This document shows, one piece after another, positions 15,495 through 23,179 of a DNA stretch of 64,000 bases. The notes beneath the pieces were generated by a model. That model was not told the DNA's origin, did no database searches, and saw only the letters and a program-made list of their open reading frames with translations. The DNA comes from an uncultured Clostridia bacterium (GTDB taxonomy: Bacteria > Bacillota > Clostridia > Christensenellales > Borkfalkiaceae), in contig CAMUFJ010000003.1 in NCBI GenBank assembly GCA_947088135.1, positions 1 to 64,000 on the forward strand, in the 5' to 3' direction. The translations under genes were made by a program, and so were the position numbers. Every line of letters starts with the position of its first letter. The first letter of the stretch is position 1.

Positions 15495-15561
15495 TCGCCG
15501 TTGGAACGGAACCGTCAGCGGGACGGGTCAAGCCGTAAAATATGCGCTTTCCCGAAATAAA
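15413..15561 (+). pseudogene. Fragment of a SLOG/DUF1273 (YpsA-like) gene with frameshift
   Basis: In the frame starting at 15413 the sequence reads FLLLQDAYTSDCMQKRNRY then MVDHSDCVIAV, the C-terminal core of DUF1273 SLOG-fold proteins. Near 15502 one base seems lost: adding a T after GTT restores WNGTVSGTGQAVKYALSRN in the next frame, the expected continuation. The N-terminal half is missing. SLOG proteins bind nucleotide-like ligands and often lie in mobile or defence regions. The identification is from memory of the family motif. Confidence 0.65.
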
Positions 15562-15587
15562 GCGGGTAAGTATCATAACTTACCCGC
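15562..15587. repeat. Inverted repeat
   Basis: GCGGGTAAGT and ACTTACCCGC are perfect 10-base arms around ATCATA. There is no T tract, so it is not a convincing terminator. Confidence 0.5.
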
Positions 15588-15601
15588 ATACTTATATAAA
15601 C

Positions 15602-15638
15602 AAATGCCGTTGAAAACAAAATGTTTTCAACGGCATTT
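15602..15638 (-). terminator. Terminator of the tRNA-Arg gene
   Basis: Arms AAATGCCGTTGAAAAC and GTTTTCAACGGCATTT around AAAAT form a strong stem a few bases beyond the tRNA 3' end. On the minus strand it is followed by a T-rich stretch. Confidence 0.7.
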
Positions 15639-15645
15639 AAGAGTT

Positions 15646-15720
15646 TGGTACTCCCGACGGGAATCGAACCCATAATTAGCCCTTAGGAGGGGCTTGTTAT
15701 ATCCATTTAACTACGGAAGC
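15646..15720 (-). tRNA. tRNA-Arg (anticodon CCU, reads AGG)
   Basis: The 75-base minus-strand sequence folds as a full cloverleaf. The acceptor GCTTCCG pairs with CGGGAGT with two G-U wobbles. The D stem is GTTA/TAAC. The anticodon arm AGCCC-CTCCTAA-GGGCT gives anticodon CCT. The variable loop is AATT, the T arm ATGGG-TTCGATT-CCCGT, and the encoded 3' end is ACCA. It lies beside several broken genes, as often seen where mobile DNA has integrated at a tRNA. Confidence 0.93.
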
Positions 15721-15800
15721 GTGATATGAAGTTATTGCGGGGGTTCTATTCCCGTCCGACGGGAATACTGCGCGCCGACTGTTGCACGGACGATAGTATC

Positions 15801-15829
15801 AGTTTACATCATTTTCGGGAAAAATGCAA
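15801..15829 (-). promoter_or_regulatory. Possible promoter of tRNA-Arg
   Basis: On the minus strand TTGCAT (15824-15829) and TAAACT (15801-15806) are 17 bases apart, giving a leader of about 75 bases. The surrounding gap 15721-15985 holds no gene I can support, only a T-arm-like inverted copy (15741-15755) and an AT palindrome (15935-15962). Confidence 0.4.
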
Positions 15830-15934
15830 CCGTTTTCCTATAATCAATTTGAAAAATGGGAAAACTCGAATAACACTGATTTTCAGTTGGATTTCGCGTC
15901 CCTTCGCGCGGGTGCGTTTTGACTGTTCCAATAT

Positions 15935-15962
15935 GAAAAAATAAAAAATTTTTTATTTTTTC
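15935..15962. repeat. 28-bp AT-rich perfect palindrome
   Basis: The half-site GAAAAAATAAAAAA is followed directly by its exact complement, with no loop. It lies 24 bases upstream of the promoter for the NAGPA operon, so it may act as an UP-type element, an operator or a terminator remnant. Confidence 0.5.
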
Positions 15963-15985
15963 ACGGCTTTTTCGCCGCCTACTTA

Positions 15986-16014
15986 TTGACAAACGTGCTT
16001 TCTTGTAGTAAAAT
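15986..16014 (+). promoter_or_regulatory. Sigma-A promoter of glycan locus I
   Basis: TTGACA (15986-15991), 17 bases, TAAAAT (16009-16014). RBS AAGGAG lies before the ATG at 16080. Transcription probably covers four genes to 21010. Confidence 0.85.
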
Positions 16015-16079
16015 CAGTGTATAAGAAATATTTTTGAAAAAAATATTCAAAAATTCTTAAAATAAGGAGTGGAATTCAG

Positions 16080-17555
16080 ATGAAAAAGTTTAGACGCGGC
16101 GGAATCGCTTGTCTTTCTATGAGTTTGGTGCTCATGTTCGCGCTTTGCTTGGGCGGGTGCGATACTGGAAACGATGAAGACGCCAATCCCGACGATCCTA
16201 TTATCGGAACCCCCGTAGATCCCGATCCCGGCAAAGATCCCGACAAAGATCCCAAGCCCGAGCCCTTTTCGGTAAAATACCGCGAAGGCTACACGCCCGA
16301 GAAATTTACGATCGTAACGAATACCTTCTCCGCGCTCTGCGGAAACGAAGGGGCGATGTTGGTCGCCAACACCGTTACCAAGAGCAACGGCGACGTTTGC
16401 CTCGTATATGCCATCGAAGTGGATTTGGCGAAGGTGGATATCCATGCGGGCAGTAAAGACAATAAGACGTTGGATTACGCAGTGGGGAAACAAGTTCCTT
16501 ACGAACAGTCTAAGGCGTGGGAAAAGGCGACGGGCGGACAGGTGTACGCTTCCGTCAACGCCGATTTCTTCAACCCCGGTACGGGCTTATGCGTAAACGC
16601 GTTCGTAAAGGATGGCGTTATCATCAAATCGGGGCACAACGATAACGGCGGTTACGATTATAAAGTGGGCGACCACGACGTGCCTGCTTCCGCTCCCTTG
16701 CTGTTCGGCGTTAAGGGGACAAAGGCGCAGATCGCACCTATCGTAAAATACAACGGCGACATTACCGATCCCGACGTAAAGAAGCCCGTCATTCAGTCGA
16801 AGCTCGGCTACACGGCGAAATTCAACGGAAAACAGTCCCCGCGCATCGCGATAGACGTTGAGCCGACGGTAAGCGAAGCTTCCGTTTTGTTCAACGCGCC
16901 TGCGACGATGGGCATGGGGCGCGTCATGAAAATCGACGTTACGGGCGGAATCCACAAGCTCAAAGTGCTTGAAAACACGACGAATTCTTCCGAGAAAACG
17001 TTTACCCCCGTTGCGGGCGAATATGCCTATATCCTCATTCCTACGGGAAACAGCAACAACGTGGGCAGTGCAAAAGTGGGCGACGAGATTTCCTTCGAGG
17101 TTCACTCTGCGGGCGGACTTTGGAACGGGTACGACACCGTTTTGGGTTGCCGTCAGGCGCTCGTGATCGACGACGAAATTCCCGCGACGGTCGCGCTTGA
17201 AAATTCCAACGGCGCACAGCGCGCGGAGATTCCCCGCACGGCGATCGGCATCAAGAACGGCAAGCCCGTTGTCTTTATCGTTGAATCCCTCTATTACTAC
17301 GACAAGGCGGAGGAGGGCGACACGCACGGCATGAGCGTTCCCGAATTTGCGGAATTTATCTACTATTACGGCTGTTCTCAGGCGGCGAACTTTGACGGCG
17401 GCGGTTCTACGCAGCTCATCGTCCGCAAGGAAGGGGAAGACGCGAGTACGGTTTTGGTGCGCTCCGCCGATTACGACGCGCAGTCGGGCAAGAATCCTGC
17501 GTCCACGCGTTCCGTTGCAAACACTTTGCTCGTTACCTCTAAGACGGAAGACTGA
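16080..17555 (+). CDS. Secreted lipoprotein with phosphodiester glycosidase (NAGPA) domain
   Basis: A 491-residue lipoprotein. The signal peptide ends in the lipobox LGGC with cysteine 27, followed by a Pro/Asp-rich linker to about residue 60. The remainder is a NAGPA-type domain (DUF2233): VNADFFNPGTG, then IPRTAIGIKNGKPVVF, ANFDGGGSTQL and RSVANTLLV match the conserved blocks. The family founder removes GlcNAc from GlcNAc-1-phosphodiesters, and bacterial members are thought to cleave sugar phosphodiesters. The likely site of action is the outer face of the membrane. It is the first gene of an operon and its stop overlaps the next start by one base. The substrate is unknown; a phosphate-linked glycan or teichoic acid is a reasonable guess. 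Confidence 0.88.
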   Translation: MKKFRRGGIACLSMSLVLMFALCLGGCDTGNDEDANPDDPIIGTPVDPDPGKDPDKDPKPEPFSVKYREGYTPEKFTIVTNTFSALCGNEGAMLVANTVTKSNGDVCLVYAIEVDLAKVDIHAGSKDNKTLDYAVGKQVPYEQSKAWEKATGGQVYASVNADFFNPGTGLCVNAFVKDGVIIKSGHNDNGGYDYKVGDHDVPASAPLLFGVKGTKAQIAPIVKYNGDITDPDVKKPVIQSKLGYTAKFNGKQSPRIAIDVEPTVSEASVLFNAPATMGMGRVMKIDVTGGIHKLKVLENTTNSSEKTFTPVAGEYAYILIPTGNSNNVGSAKVGDEISFEVHSAGGLWNGYDTVLGCRQALVIDDEIPATVALENSNGAQRAEIPRTAIGIKNGKPVVFIVESLYYYDKAEEGDTHGMSVPEFAEFIYYYGCSQAANFDGGGSTQLIVRKEGEDASTVLVRSADYDAQSGKNPASTRSVANTLLVTSKTED

Positions 17556-18664
17556 TGAAAAGCGTATTCGATTACGATAGCAATTTAACACTGCGGGAAG
17601 CGGACGCGAGCCGTCTTGTTTGGCGCAGTGTCAAGGAAAGGGCGTTCGGAACCTATGGTTCCGACGCTCTTCATGAAGAGGGGTTTTGCCGTTTGACGGC
17701 AAAGGAACGGGACGTTCTCCGTCCTTTAAACGACGGCGAGGCGTGGCTTGCAGAGCAGTCTGCGGGGATTCAGGTGCGGTTTCAGACGAATTCCTCCCGC
17801 ATCTTTCTCCGCGTAAAGCTGAACGGCCGTTTCAACATGACCAACATGACGCAGATCGGGCAATGCGGTGCGGATCTGTACGTGTACGACGAACAGATGG
17901 GATTCGTGCTTCACGAGGTCGCGCGGTTTGCTTTCGACGGCGACGGGTACGAAGTTTCGCTCGGGCACTTTGCGGGGCAAGAGCGCAAGGAACGGCAATA
18001 CATTCTGTATTTGCCTCTCTACATTGCCGTAAAGAGCTGTGAAATCGGCTTAGACGAGGACGCGACGCTTTCTCCCTTCGGGTTCTCCCGTTCCTGCCGC
18101 GTCGCCGTTTACGGTACGAGCATCACCCAAGGCTGTTGCGCGAGCCGCCCAGGACTTGCATATACGAATATCCTTTCCCGCAAACTCGATATTGCCGTGG
18201 AGAACTACGGTTTTTCGGGCACGGCGTTCATGGAGCGGGAAATGGGTACGTTTTTGGGGAAGCGCGCGCCCGACGTGCTCTTTGTGGACGTCGAGCCCAA
18301 CGCAGGCGTGGACGAACGGTTGGAACAAAACGCGGAAGGCTTTTTAGACGAGTTTTTGAGGCGCAGTCCGCAAACGGCGGTGGTGATCTATTCCCGCGTG
18401 CTCTTTGCAATGGACCGCTACGACGATTACCGCGTGCGCTTGCGCGAGCATTACGCTGCTTTTTTGAAGCGGATCGCGCGGGCGTATGCGAAAAAGGGCT
18501 ACCGCGTACACTTTGCCGACGGTTCCCGCGTGTTCCCCGATAATTTTACGGAATACACGTGCGACGGCTTGCATCCGTCCGACGCGGGAATGTTCTGCCT
18601 CGCGAAATCCTATTGCAAACAACTCATGCGTTTGAAAAAATTATACGGATTGGATCTTCCATGA
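17555..18664 (+). CDS. SGNH/GDSL-type hydrolase
   Basis: A 369-residue protein without a signal peptide. The N-terminal ~170 residues are beta-rich, as in the jelly-roll domain found before many SGNH esterases. The hydrolase domain begins with YGTSITQGCCASRPG near residue 190 (block I serine), has NYGFSG (block II glycine), and ends with CDGLHPSDAG (block V Asp and His). The likely role is removing acyl groups from sugars. It is coupled to the NAGPA gene by TGATG and overlaps the next start by four bases, so the products should act in one pathway. The absence of a signal suggests a cytosolic substrate imported after NAGPA action. Confidence 0.84.
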   Translation: MKSVFDYDSNLTLREADASRLVWRSVKERAFGTYGSDALHEEGFCRLTAKERDVLRPLNDGEAWLAEQSAGIQVRFQTNSSRIFLRVKLNGRFNMTNMTQIGQCGADLYVYDEQMGFVLHEVARFAFDGDGYEVSLGHFAGQERKERQYILYLPLYIAVKSCEIGLDEDATLSPFGFSRSCRVAVYGTSITQGCCASRPGLAYTNILSRKLDIAVENYGFSGTAFMEREMGTFLGKRAPDVLFVDVEPNAGVDERLEQNAEGFLDEFLRRSPQTAVVIYSRVLFAMDRYDDYRVRLREHYAAFLKRIARAYAKKGYRVHFADGSRVFPDNFTEYTCDGLHPSDAGMFCLAKSYCKQLMRLKKLYGLDLP

Positions 18665-20193
18665 AAAAAATCATTTTACTTCCGCTCGACGAAAGACCGT
18701 GCAATTACGGCTATCCGTCCCTGCTTCCCAAGGCGGGGTACGATTTGTTGCTTCCGCCCAAAGAGATCATGGGGAATAAGAAAATCCCCGCCGATACGGG
18801 CGCGATCGCAAAATGGCTATTGGCGCATATCGGGGAGGCGGACGCGTGTATTCTCTCCCTCGATACTCTTATTTACGGCGGAATCGTTCCCTCCCGTCTG
18901 CATCACGAACCGCTCGAAACGTTGCTCTCGCGCGCGAAGACGGTGGAGGAGCTTCGCAGAAGAAACCCGCGGGTAAAACTCTATTTGTTTCAGCTCATCA
19001 TGCGCTGTCCCGATTATTCGCTCAGCGACGAAGAGCCCGACTATTACGATGATTGCGGGCGGGAACTGCATTTGTACGGACGGTATACGCATCTCGAAAA
19101 GCTCGGCAAACTCACCGAAGAGGATAGGGCGGAGTTCGAGAAAATCAAGCGGAAGATCCCGCGGGAGGCGCTTTCCGACTTTACGGAGCGCAGGCGAAAG
19201 AACCTTTCCGTGCTCCTGCACGATTTGGAGTACGTGAAAAACGGCACGGCGGACTATTTCGTCGTCCCGCAGGACGATGCGGCGGTGTACGGCTTTACTT
19301 CTATGGATCAAACGGTTGTGCGCGCGTTTTTCAAGGAAAATACGTTGCATATGAAAACCGCCATGTATCCTTCGGCGGACGATACGGGGCTGAGCCTGCT
19401 TGCGCGGGCGCTGTGCGAGATTGACGGGGCGCGCCCCAAAATTTACGTGCATTACGCCTCTTCCAAGGCGGGCGGGGTCGTCCCTTGGTTTGAGGACCGC
19501 GCGCTGGACGAAACCGTTCAATACCACATTTTGTGCGTGCGCGGACAAAGGGTGTATTCCCTGCCCGAAGCGGATATCGTGCTTGCGGTGAATATGGGCT
19601 CCGGAATGTATCACGACGACGATCCCGCCCGCGTCACGGGCTTGGACGTAGAGCGCAACCTCGCCGCTTTCGTGTCCTTTATCGAGTACGCGCTCGAACA
19701 GGGCAAAACGGTTGCGGTAGGCGACGTCGCCTGCTGTAACGGGAGCGACGGCGAATTGCTCCGCATTTTACACGGCGAAGATTTACTCATGCGCCTCGGG
19801 GCGTACGCGGGGTGGAATACCTCCTCCAACACGCTGGGCACCGCGCTCTCCGCCGCCGTGCATTTCCTGCTCGGAAAGGACGGGGAGGGGCGGAAAAACT
19901 TTTTGCTTCACCGCTATTACGAGGACATGGGCTATATGGCGCACACGCGCGCCTTTGTCACCGAAAATAAGCTTCCCGCAATGGGGCTCGACTATTTCCA
20001 TGCGGACGGCGAACGGGGCGAGGTTGCGCGATTTGTGAAGGAGGAGCTCACGGCGTTCATGCGGGAAAATTTTCCGGGGCTCGCCGTGCTCGTCGAGAAT
20101 ATCGAAATTTCCATGCCGTGGCGGAGAATGTTCGAAACGGACGTTGCGGTAATCATGAAGAAAGGAGAACAAAGTGAAGAGGATCGGAGTTGA
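18661..20193 (+). CDS. DUF4127 family protein
   Basis: A 510-residue protein recognised by MKKIILLPLDERPCNY at the start, then ADACILSLDTLIYGGIVPSR and VPQDDAAVYGF, which are hallmarks of DUF4127. The family is common in Firmicutes with carbohydrate operons, but no reaction is established. Conserved Asp, Glu, Arg and His residues suggest an enzyme, and no signal peptide is seen. ATG 18661 overlaps the preceding stop by four bases, and the ORF overlaps the ROK gene by 20 bases. Strong coupling to an SGNH hydrolase, a NAGPA glycosidase and a sugar kinase suggests a step in glycan or sugar-phosphate breakdown. Confidence 0.85.
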   Translation: MKKIILLPLDERPCNYGYPSLLPKAGYDLLLPPKEIMGNKKIPADTGAIAKWLLAHIGEADACILSLDTLIYGGIVPSRLHHEPLETLLSRAKTVEELRRRNPRVKLYLFQLIMRCPDYSLSDEEPDYYDDCGRELHLYGRYTHLEKLGKLTEEDRAEFEKIKRKIPREALSDFTERRRKNLSVLLHDLEYVKNGTADYFVVPQDDAAVYGFTSMDQTVVRAFFKENTLHMKTAMYPSADDTGLSLLARALCEIDGARPKIYVHYASSKAGGVVPWFEDRALDETVQYHILCVRGQRVYSLPEADIVLAVNMGSGMYHDDDPARVTGLDVERNLAAFVSFIEYALEQGKTVAVGDVACCNGSDGELLRILHGEDLLMRLGAYAGWNTSSNTLGTALSAAVHFLLGKDGEGRKNFLLHRYYEDMGYMAHTRAFVTENKLPAMGLDYFHADGERGEVARFVKEELTAFMRENFPGLAVLVENIEISMPWRRMFETDVAVIMKKGEQSEEDRS

Positions 20194-21010
20194 CGTCGGC
20201 GGTACGACCGTTAAGGGTGCGCTGTTCGACGGAGAGGAAATTATCGCGGAGCATTCCGCCCAAACCAACGGAAGGGATGGGCGGGAGGCGATTTTAAAAG
20301 CGCTTTACGAAGTGCTCGATACGTTGAAATCGGGGGGGGGTAACTTTATCGGGATCTCCTCGGCGGGCAATTTCGACCCGTCCACGGGCGTTTGCCTGTA
20401 TGCAACCGACAATCTGCGCGGTTGGACGGGACTGCATCTTGCCGAAGAGGTTTCCGCGCGCTACGGCGTGGAATGCAAGGCGGAAAACGATGCGATCTGC
20501 GCCTTGAAGGGCGAACTGCGGTTTTATCCCGATTTGACGGACGTGACCATGCTCACCTTCGGCACGGGCGTGGGCGGAGCCAGCCTTGTGAACGGCGAAA
20601 TCGTGCGCGGAAGGAATTTCGACGCGGGTCGGTGGGGGCACGTTTCCCTCTATCCCAACGGGCGCGCCTGTTCGTGCGGGCGGCGGGGCTGTGCGGAAGC
20701 GTATCTGTCCGCTACGGCGATTTTGGCGCACATTCGGCGCAAGCTCCCCGTAAAAAACGGCGAGGAGCTCTTCGAGCTGTACAAAAACGGCGTGAGAGAG
20801 GCGATTGGAACGGTGATGGCGTTTGCGAGCGATTTGAACCTCTTCCTTTCCATGATTCGCACGGCGCTTTCTCCCCAGCTCATCTTGCTCGGGGGCGGGC
20901 TCATGAACGCGCAGGACGTCGTATCGGGGCTCATTCATGAACGCTCGGATATCGCGTTTGCCCGACTCGGCAACCGCGCGGGCATTTACGGCGCGGCGTT
21001 TGCGCTCTGA
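20174..21010 (+). CDS. ROK family sugar kinase
   Basis: A 278-residue ROK protein without an N-terminal HTH, therefore a kinase rather than a repressor. GVDVGGTTVKGAL is the ATP phosphate loop, TFGTGVGGASLV the second phosphate motif, and the zinc site is formed by GHVSLYPNG and CSCGRRGCAEAYL. Catalytic Asp is expected in AENDAICA. Possible substrates are glucose, N-acetylmannosamine or N-acetylglucosamine; the GH20 gene downstream favours an N-acetylhexosamine. The GTG start follows AAGGAG and lies inside the end of the DUF4127 gene, so translation is probably coupled. Confidence 0.9.
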   Translation: MKRIGVDVGGTTVKGALFDGEEIIAEHSAQTNGRDGREAILKALYEVLDTLKSGGGNFIGISSAGNFDPSTGVCLYATDNLRGWTGLHLAEEVSARYGVECKAENDAICALKGELRFYPDLTDVTMLTFGTGVGGASLVNGEIVRGRNFDAGRWGHVSLYPNGRACSCGRRGCAEAYLSATAILAHIRRKLPVKNGEELFELYKNGVREAIGTVMAFASDLNLFLSMIRTALSPQLILLGGGLMNAQDVVSGLIHERSDIAFARLGNRAGIYGAAFAL

Positions 21011-21039
21011 CGGCTAAAAGAAATTTATTTTAAAAATAA

Positions 21040-21068
21040 TTGACTTTTATTTTACCTTATTATAGAAT
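21040..21068 (+). promoter_or_regulatory. Promoter of the GH20-GH31-GNAT unit
   Basis: TTGACT (21040-21045), 17 bases, TAGAAT (21063-21068). The leader to the ATG at 21287 is about 210 bases and rich in inverted repeats. Confidence 0.7.
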
Positions 21069-21113
21069 AGTTTTGGCACTCATAATGACGGAATAGAAGT
21101 GTTACAATCATGC

Positions 21114-21269
21114 GCGCGGAGCAAAACCGCGCTTTTGCGGTAGCGGACACAATTTGCCGCACACTCGCGGCTTACTGACTTTTGATAGACGGGGCGCAAC
21201 GCTCCTGTAACTGAGAGAAAACAACAAGGAAAGTAGCTCGCAAAGCTTTTCGAAACGAAAAGTTTGCGA
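21114..21269 (+). promoter_or_regulatory. Structured 5' leader upstream of GH20 gene
   Basis: The leader contains GCGCGG/CCGCGC (21114-21132) followed by TTTT, a TGCGG/CCGCA pairing after it, and a long hairpin at 21238-21269 with TCGCAAA-G-CTTTTCG against CGAAAAGTTTGCGA (one bulged G, loop AAA). The last stem ends just before the SD TAGGAGG. I do not recognise it as a known riboswitch or T-box. It could be an attenuator or translational switch. Confidence 0.5.
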
Positions 21270-21286
21270 AATTATAGGAGGATTTT

Positions 21287-23167
21287 ATGGTATTCGAACT
21301 GATTGCGGACGAAAGAACGGTACGGGCGGCAAACGAGCTCTCCGGTAAATTCGGCTTTACGGTGGCGCGCGGCGGAGCGAAAGTATTCGTGCGTGAAGGC
21401 GAAACGTTTGCTTGCGCATTTTCTCAGGGCGCGTTTACGATTACCGTGCAGAAGCGCGTGCAGATCTTTCTTGCACTCAAACGTATTTCCGACGAACTCG
21501 GCGGGCGCGCGCCCGAAGAGGGCTATTCCTTCGAGGCGCATTGCTCGTTCCGCGAGCTCTCGTTTATGCTGGATTGCTCCCGCAACGCGGTGGCGAAAAC
21601 GGAAACCCTGTTCGAGCTCGTCCGTCATCTCGCCGTAATGGGGTACGACAGTTTGGGGCTGTACATGGAGGACACTTTCGTCGTTAAGAATCAGCCCTAT
21701 TTCGGATTCTTCCGCACGCCCTATACGGCGGAGGACATTCGCGCCGTAGACGAATACTGCGCGCTCTTCGGCGTGGAGCTCGTGCCCTATATCCAAACGC
21801 TGGCGCACTTCAACACGCTCACCCGCCACTATGCGCTCGGGCATTTATTCGACGTGAACGATATTCTCTTGGCGGGCGAGGAGAGCACCTATTCCTTTAT
21901 CGAAGATTTGATTTCCACCTGCGCGAGCTGTTTCTCCACCCGCCGTATCCACATCGGCATGGACGAAGCGTATATGCTCGGGCGGGGTAAGTATATGGAC
22001 AAAAACGGCGCGAAGCCGCGCTTTGAGATCATGTCGGCGCACTTGAAGCGGGTAAACGACATTTGTAAGAAGTACGGGCTGAAACCCGCCATGTGGTCGG
22101 ATATGTTCTTTGCGCTTACCGCAACGGCGCAATTCGCGCAGTACGGGAACGAACTCCCGCGCGAGGTGCTTGAAGGCGTTCCCCGCGATATCGAGCTGAT
22201 TTATTGGGATTATTGCGAAACCAAGGAAGAAGTGTACGCGGAGCGTATGCGTCACCACCGCGCTTTCCCCAACGAAATCGGGTTTGCGAGCGGCGCGTGG
22301 AAATGGCTCGGCTATACGCCCGACAACCGCTATTCTTTCGATTCGTGCGCCGCGTCTGCGCGCGCGTGTCTGCAAAACGGCATTCGCGACTATATCGTCA
22401 CGGGCTGGGGAGATAACGGAGCGGAGTGCTCGCCCTTCGCCGTGCTTCCCGCGCTTCATTATTGCTCGCGCTTCAACTACGGCGACTTCGAGCGGGGCGA
22501 CGCGTTCAAAACGAGTTTCGAAAGTCTTGCCGGTATGCCTTTCGACGCATTCATGACAATCGATTTGTGCAACCGCGTCACCGATCACGACGACGTGGAG
22601 GAGAAGAACAGCGCGAACAAGTATCTGCTGTTTAACGACGTGCTTTTGGGGACGCTCGACACCACGCTGGACGACGGCACGGGCAAGCTTTACGCCGAGC
22701 ATGCAAAGGCGCTCGCAAAAGCGAAGCGGAAGGCGGGCAAGTGGGGTTATCTTTTCGAAACGCAGTACCGCTTGGCGCTCGTTTTGGAACTCAAAGCGGA
22801 AATGGGCGTTTGGTTGCGCAGGGCTTACGGGCAGAACGATAAGCGGGAGCTTGCAGACCTTGTTTCCAAGCTTCATTTGCTTTTGTTCCGCATCGAGAGT
22901 TTTTACAGAGCGCACGGCAAGCAATGGCATATCGAAAACCGCGCTAACGGGTTCGACGTGCAGGATATCCGCATTGGCGCGCTCAAACAACGCGTGAAAG
23001 TGGCGGCGGAGAAGGTTTCCGCCTACCTCAAAGGAGAGGCGGACAGCGTTCCCGAGCTCGAAGAAGAAATGCTCGATTTCATGGGGCATAACAAGGAGTT
23101 TGAAAAGGATTACGATCAATGCGAATGGCGTTGGCGGAGAATGACTTCGGTCAATATGAATGAATAA
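21287..23167 (+). CDS. Family 20 glycoside hydrolase (beta-N-acetylhexosaminidase-like)
   Basis: A 626-residue protein with no signal peptide. The first ~100 residues resemble the GH20b domain. The (beta/alpha)8 barrel follows, with the catalytic Asp-Glu pair D226-E227 in HIGMDEAYMLGRG; in GH20 the glutamate is acid/base and the aspartate orients the substrate acetamido group. SFMLDCSRNAV at the barrel entry is also typical. The tail after residue ~480 is helical. The predicted activity is release of GlcNAc or GalNAc from oligosaccharides in the cytosol. It opens a second transcript behind a structured leader, and GH31 follows 12 bases later. Confidence 0.87.
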   Translation: MVFELIADERTVRAANELSGKFGFTVARGGAKVFVREGETFACAFSQGAFTITVQKRVQIFLALKRISDELGGRAPEEGYSFEAHCSFRELSFMLDCSRNAVAKTETLFELVRHLAVMGYDSLGLYMEDTFVVKNQPYFGFFRTPYTAEDIRAVDEYCALFGVELVPYIQTLAHFNTLTRHYALGHLFDVNDILLAGEESTYSFIEDLISTCASCFSTRRIHIGMDEAYMLGRGKYMDKNGAKPRFEIMSAHLKRVNDICKKYGLKPAMWSDMFFALTATAQFAQYGNELPREVLEGVPRDIELIYWDYCETKEEVYAERMRHHRAFPNEIGFASGAWKWLGYTPDNRYSFDSCAASARACLQNGIRDYIVTGWGDNGAECSPFAVLPALHYCSRFNYGDFERGDAFKTSFESLAGMPFDAFMTIDLCNRVTDHDDVEEKNSANKYLLFNDVLLGTLDTTLDDGTGKLYAEHAKALAKAKRKAGKWGYLFETQYRLALVLELKAEMGVWLRRAYGQNDKRELADLVSKLHLLLFRIESFYRAHGKQWHIENRANGFDVQDIRIGALKQRVKVAAEKVSAYLKGEADSVPELEEEMLDFMGHNKEFEKDYDQCEWRWRRMTSVNMNE

Positions 23168-23179
23168 ACGGAGGAAGAA

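Noticed and set aside
15726..15944. A 72-codon reading frame in the gap before the NAGPA operon.
   Set aside because: Composition is not gene-like, no family is recognised, and it crosses the putative tRNA promoter and inverted T-arm copy.
21040..21290. T-box, c-di-GMP, preQ1 or glmS-type element before the GH20 gene.
   Set aside because: None of the conserved core sequences is present, so it is reported only as an unknown structured leader.
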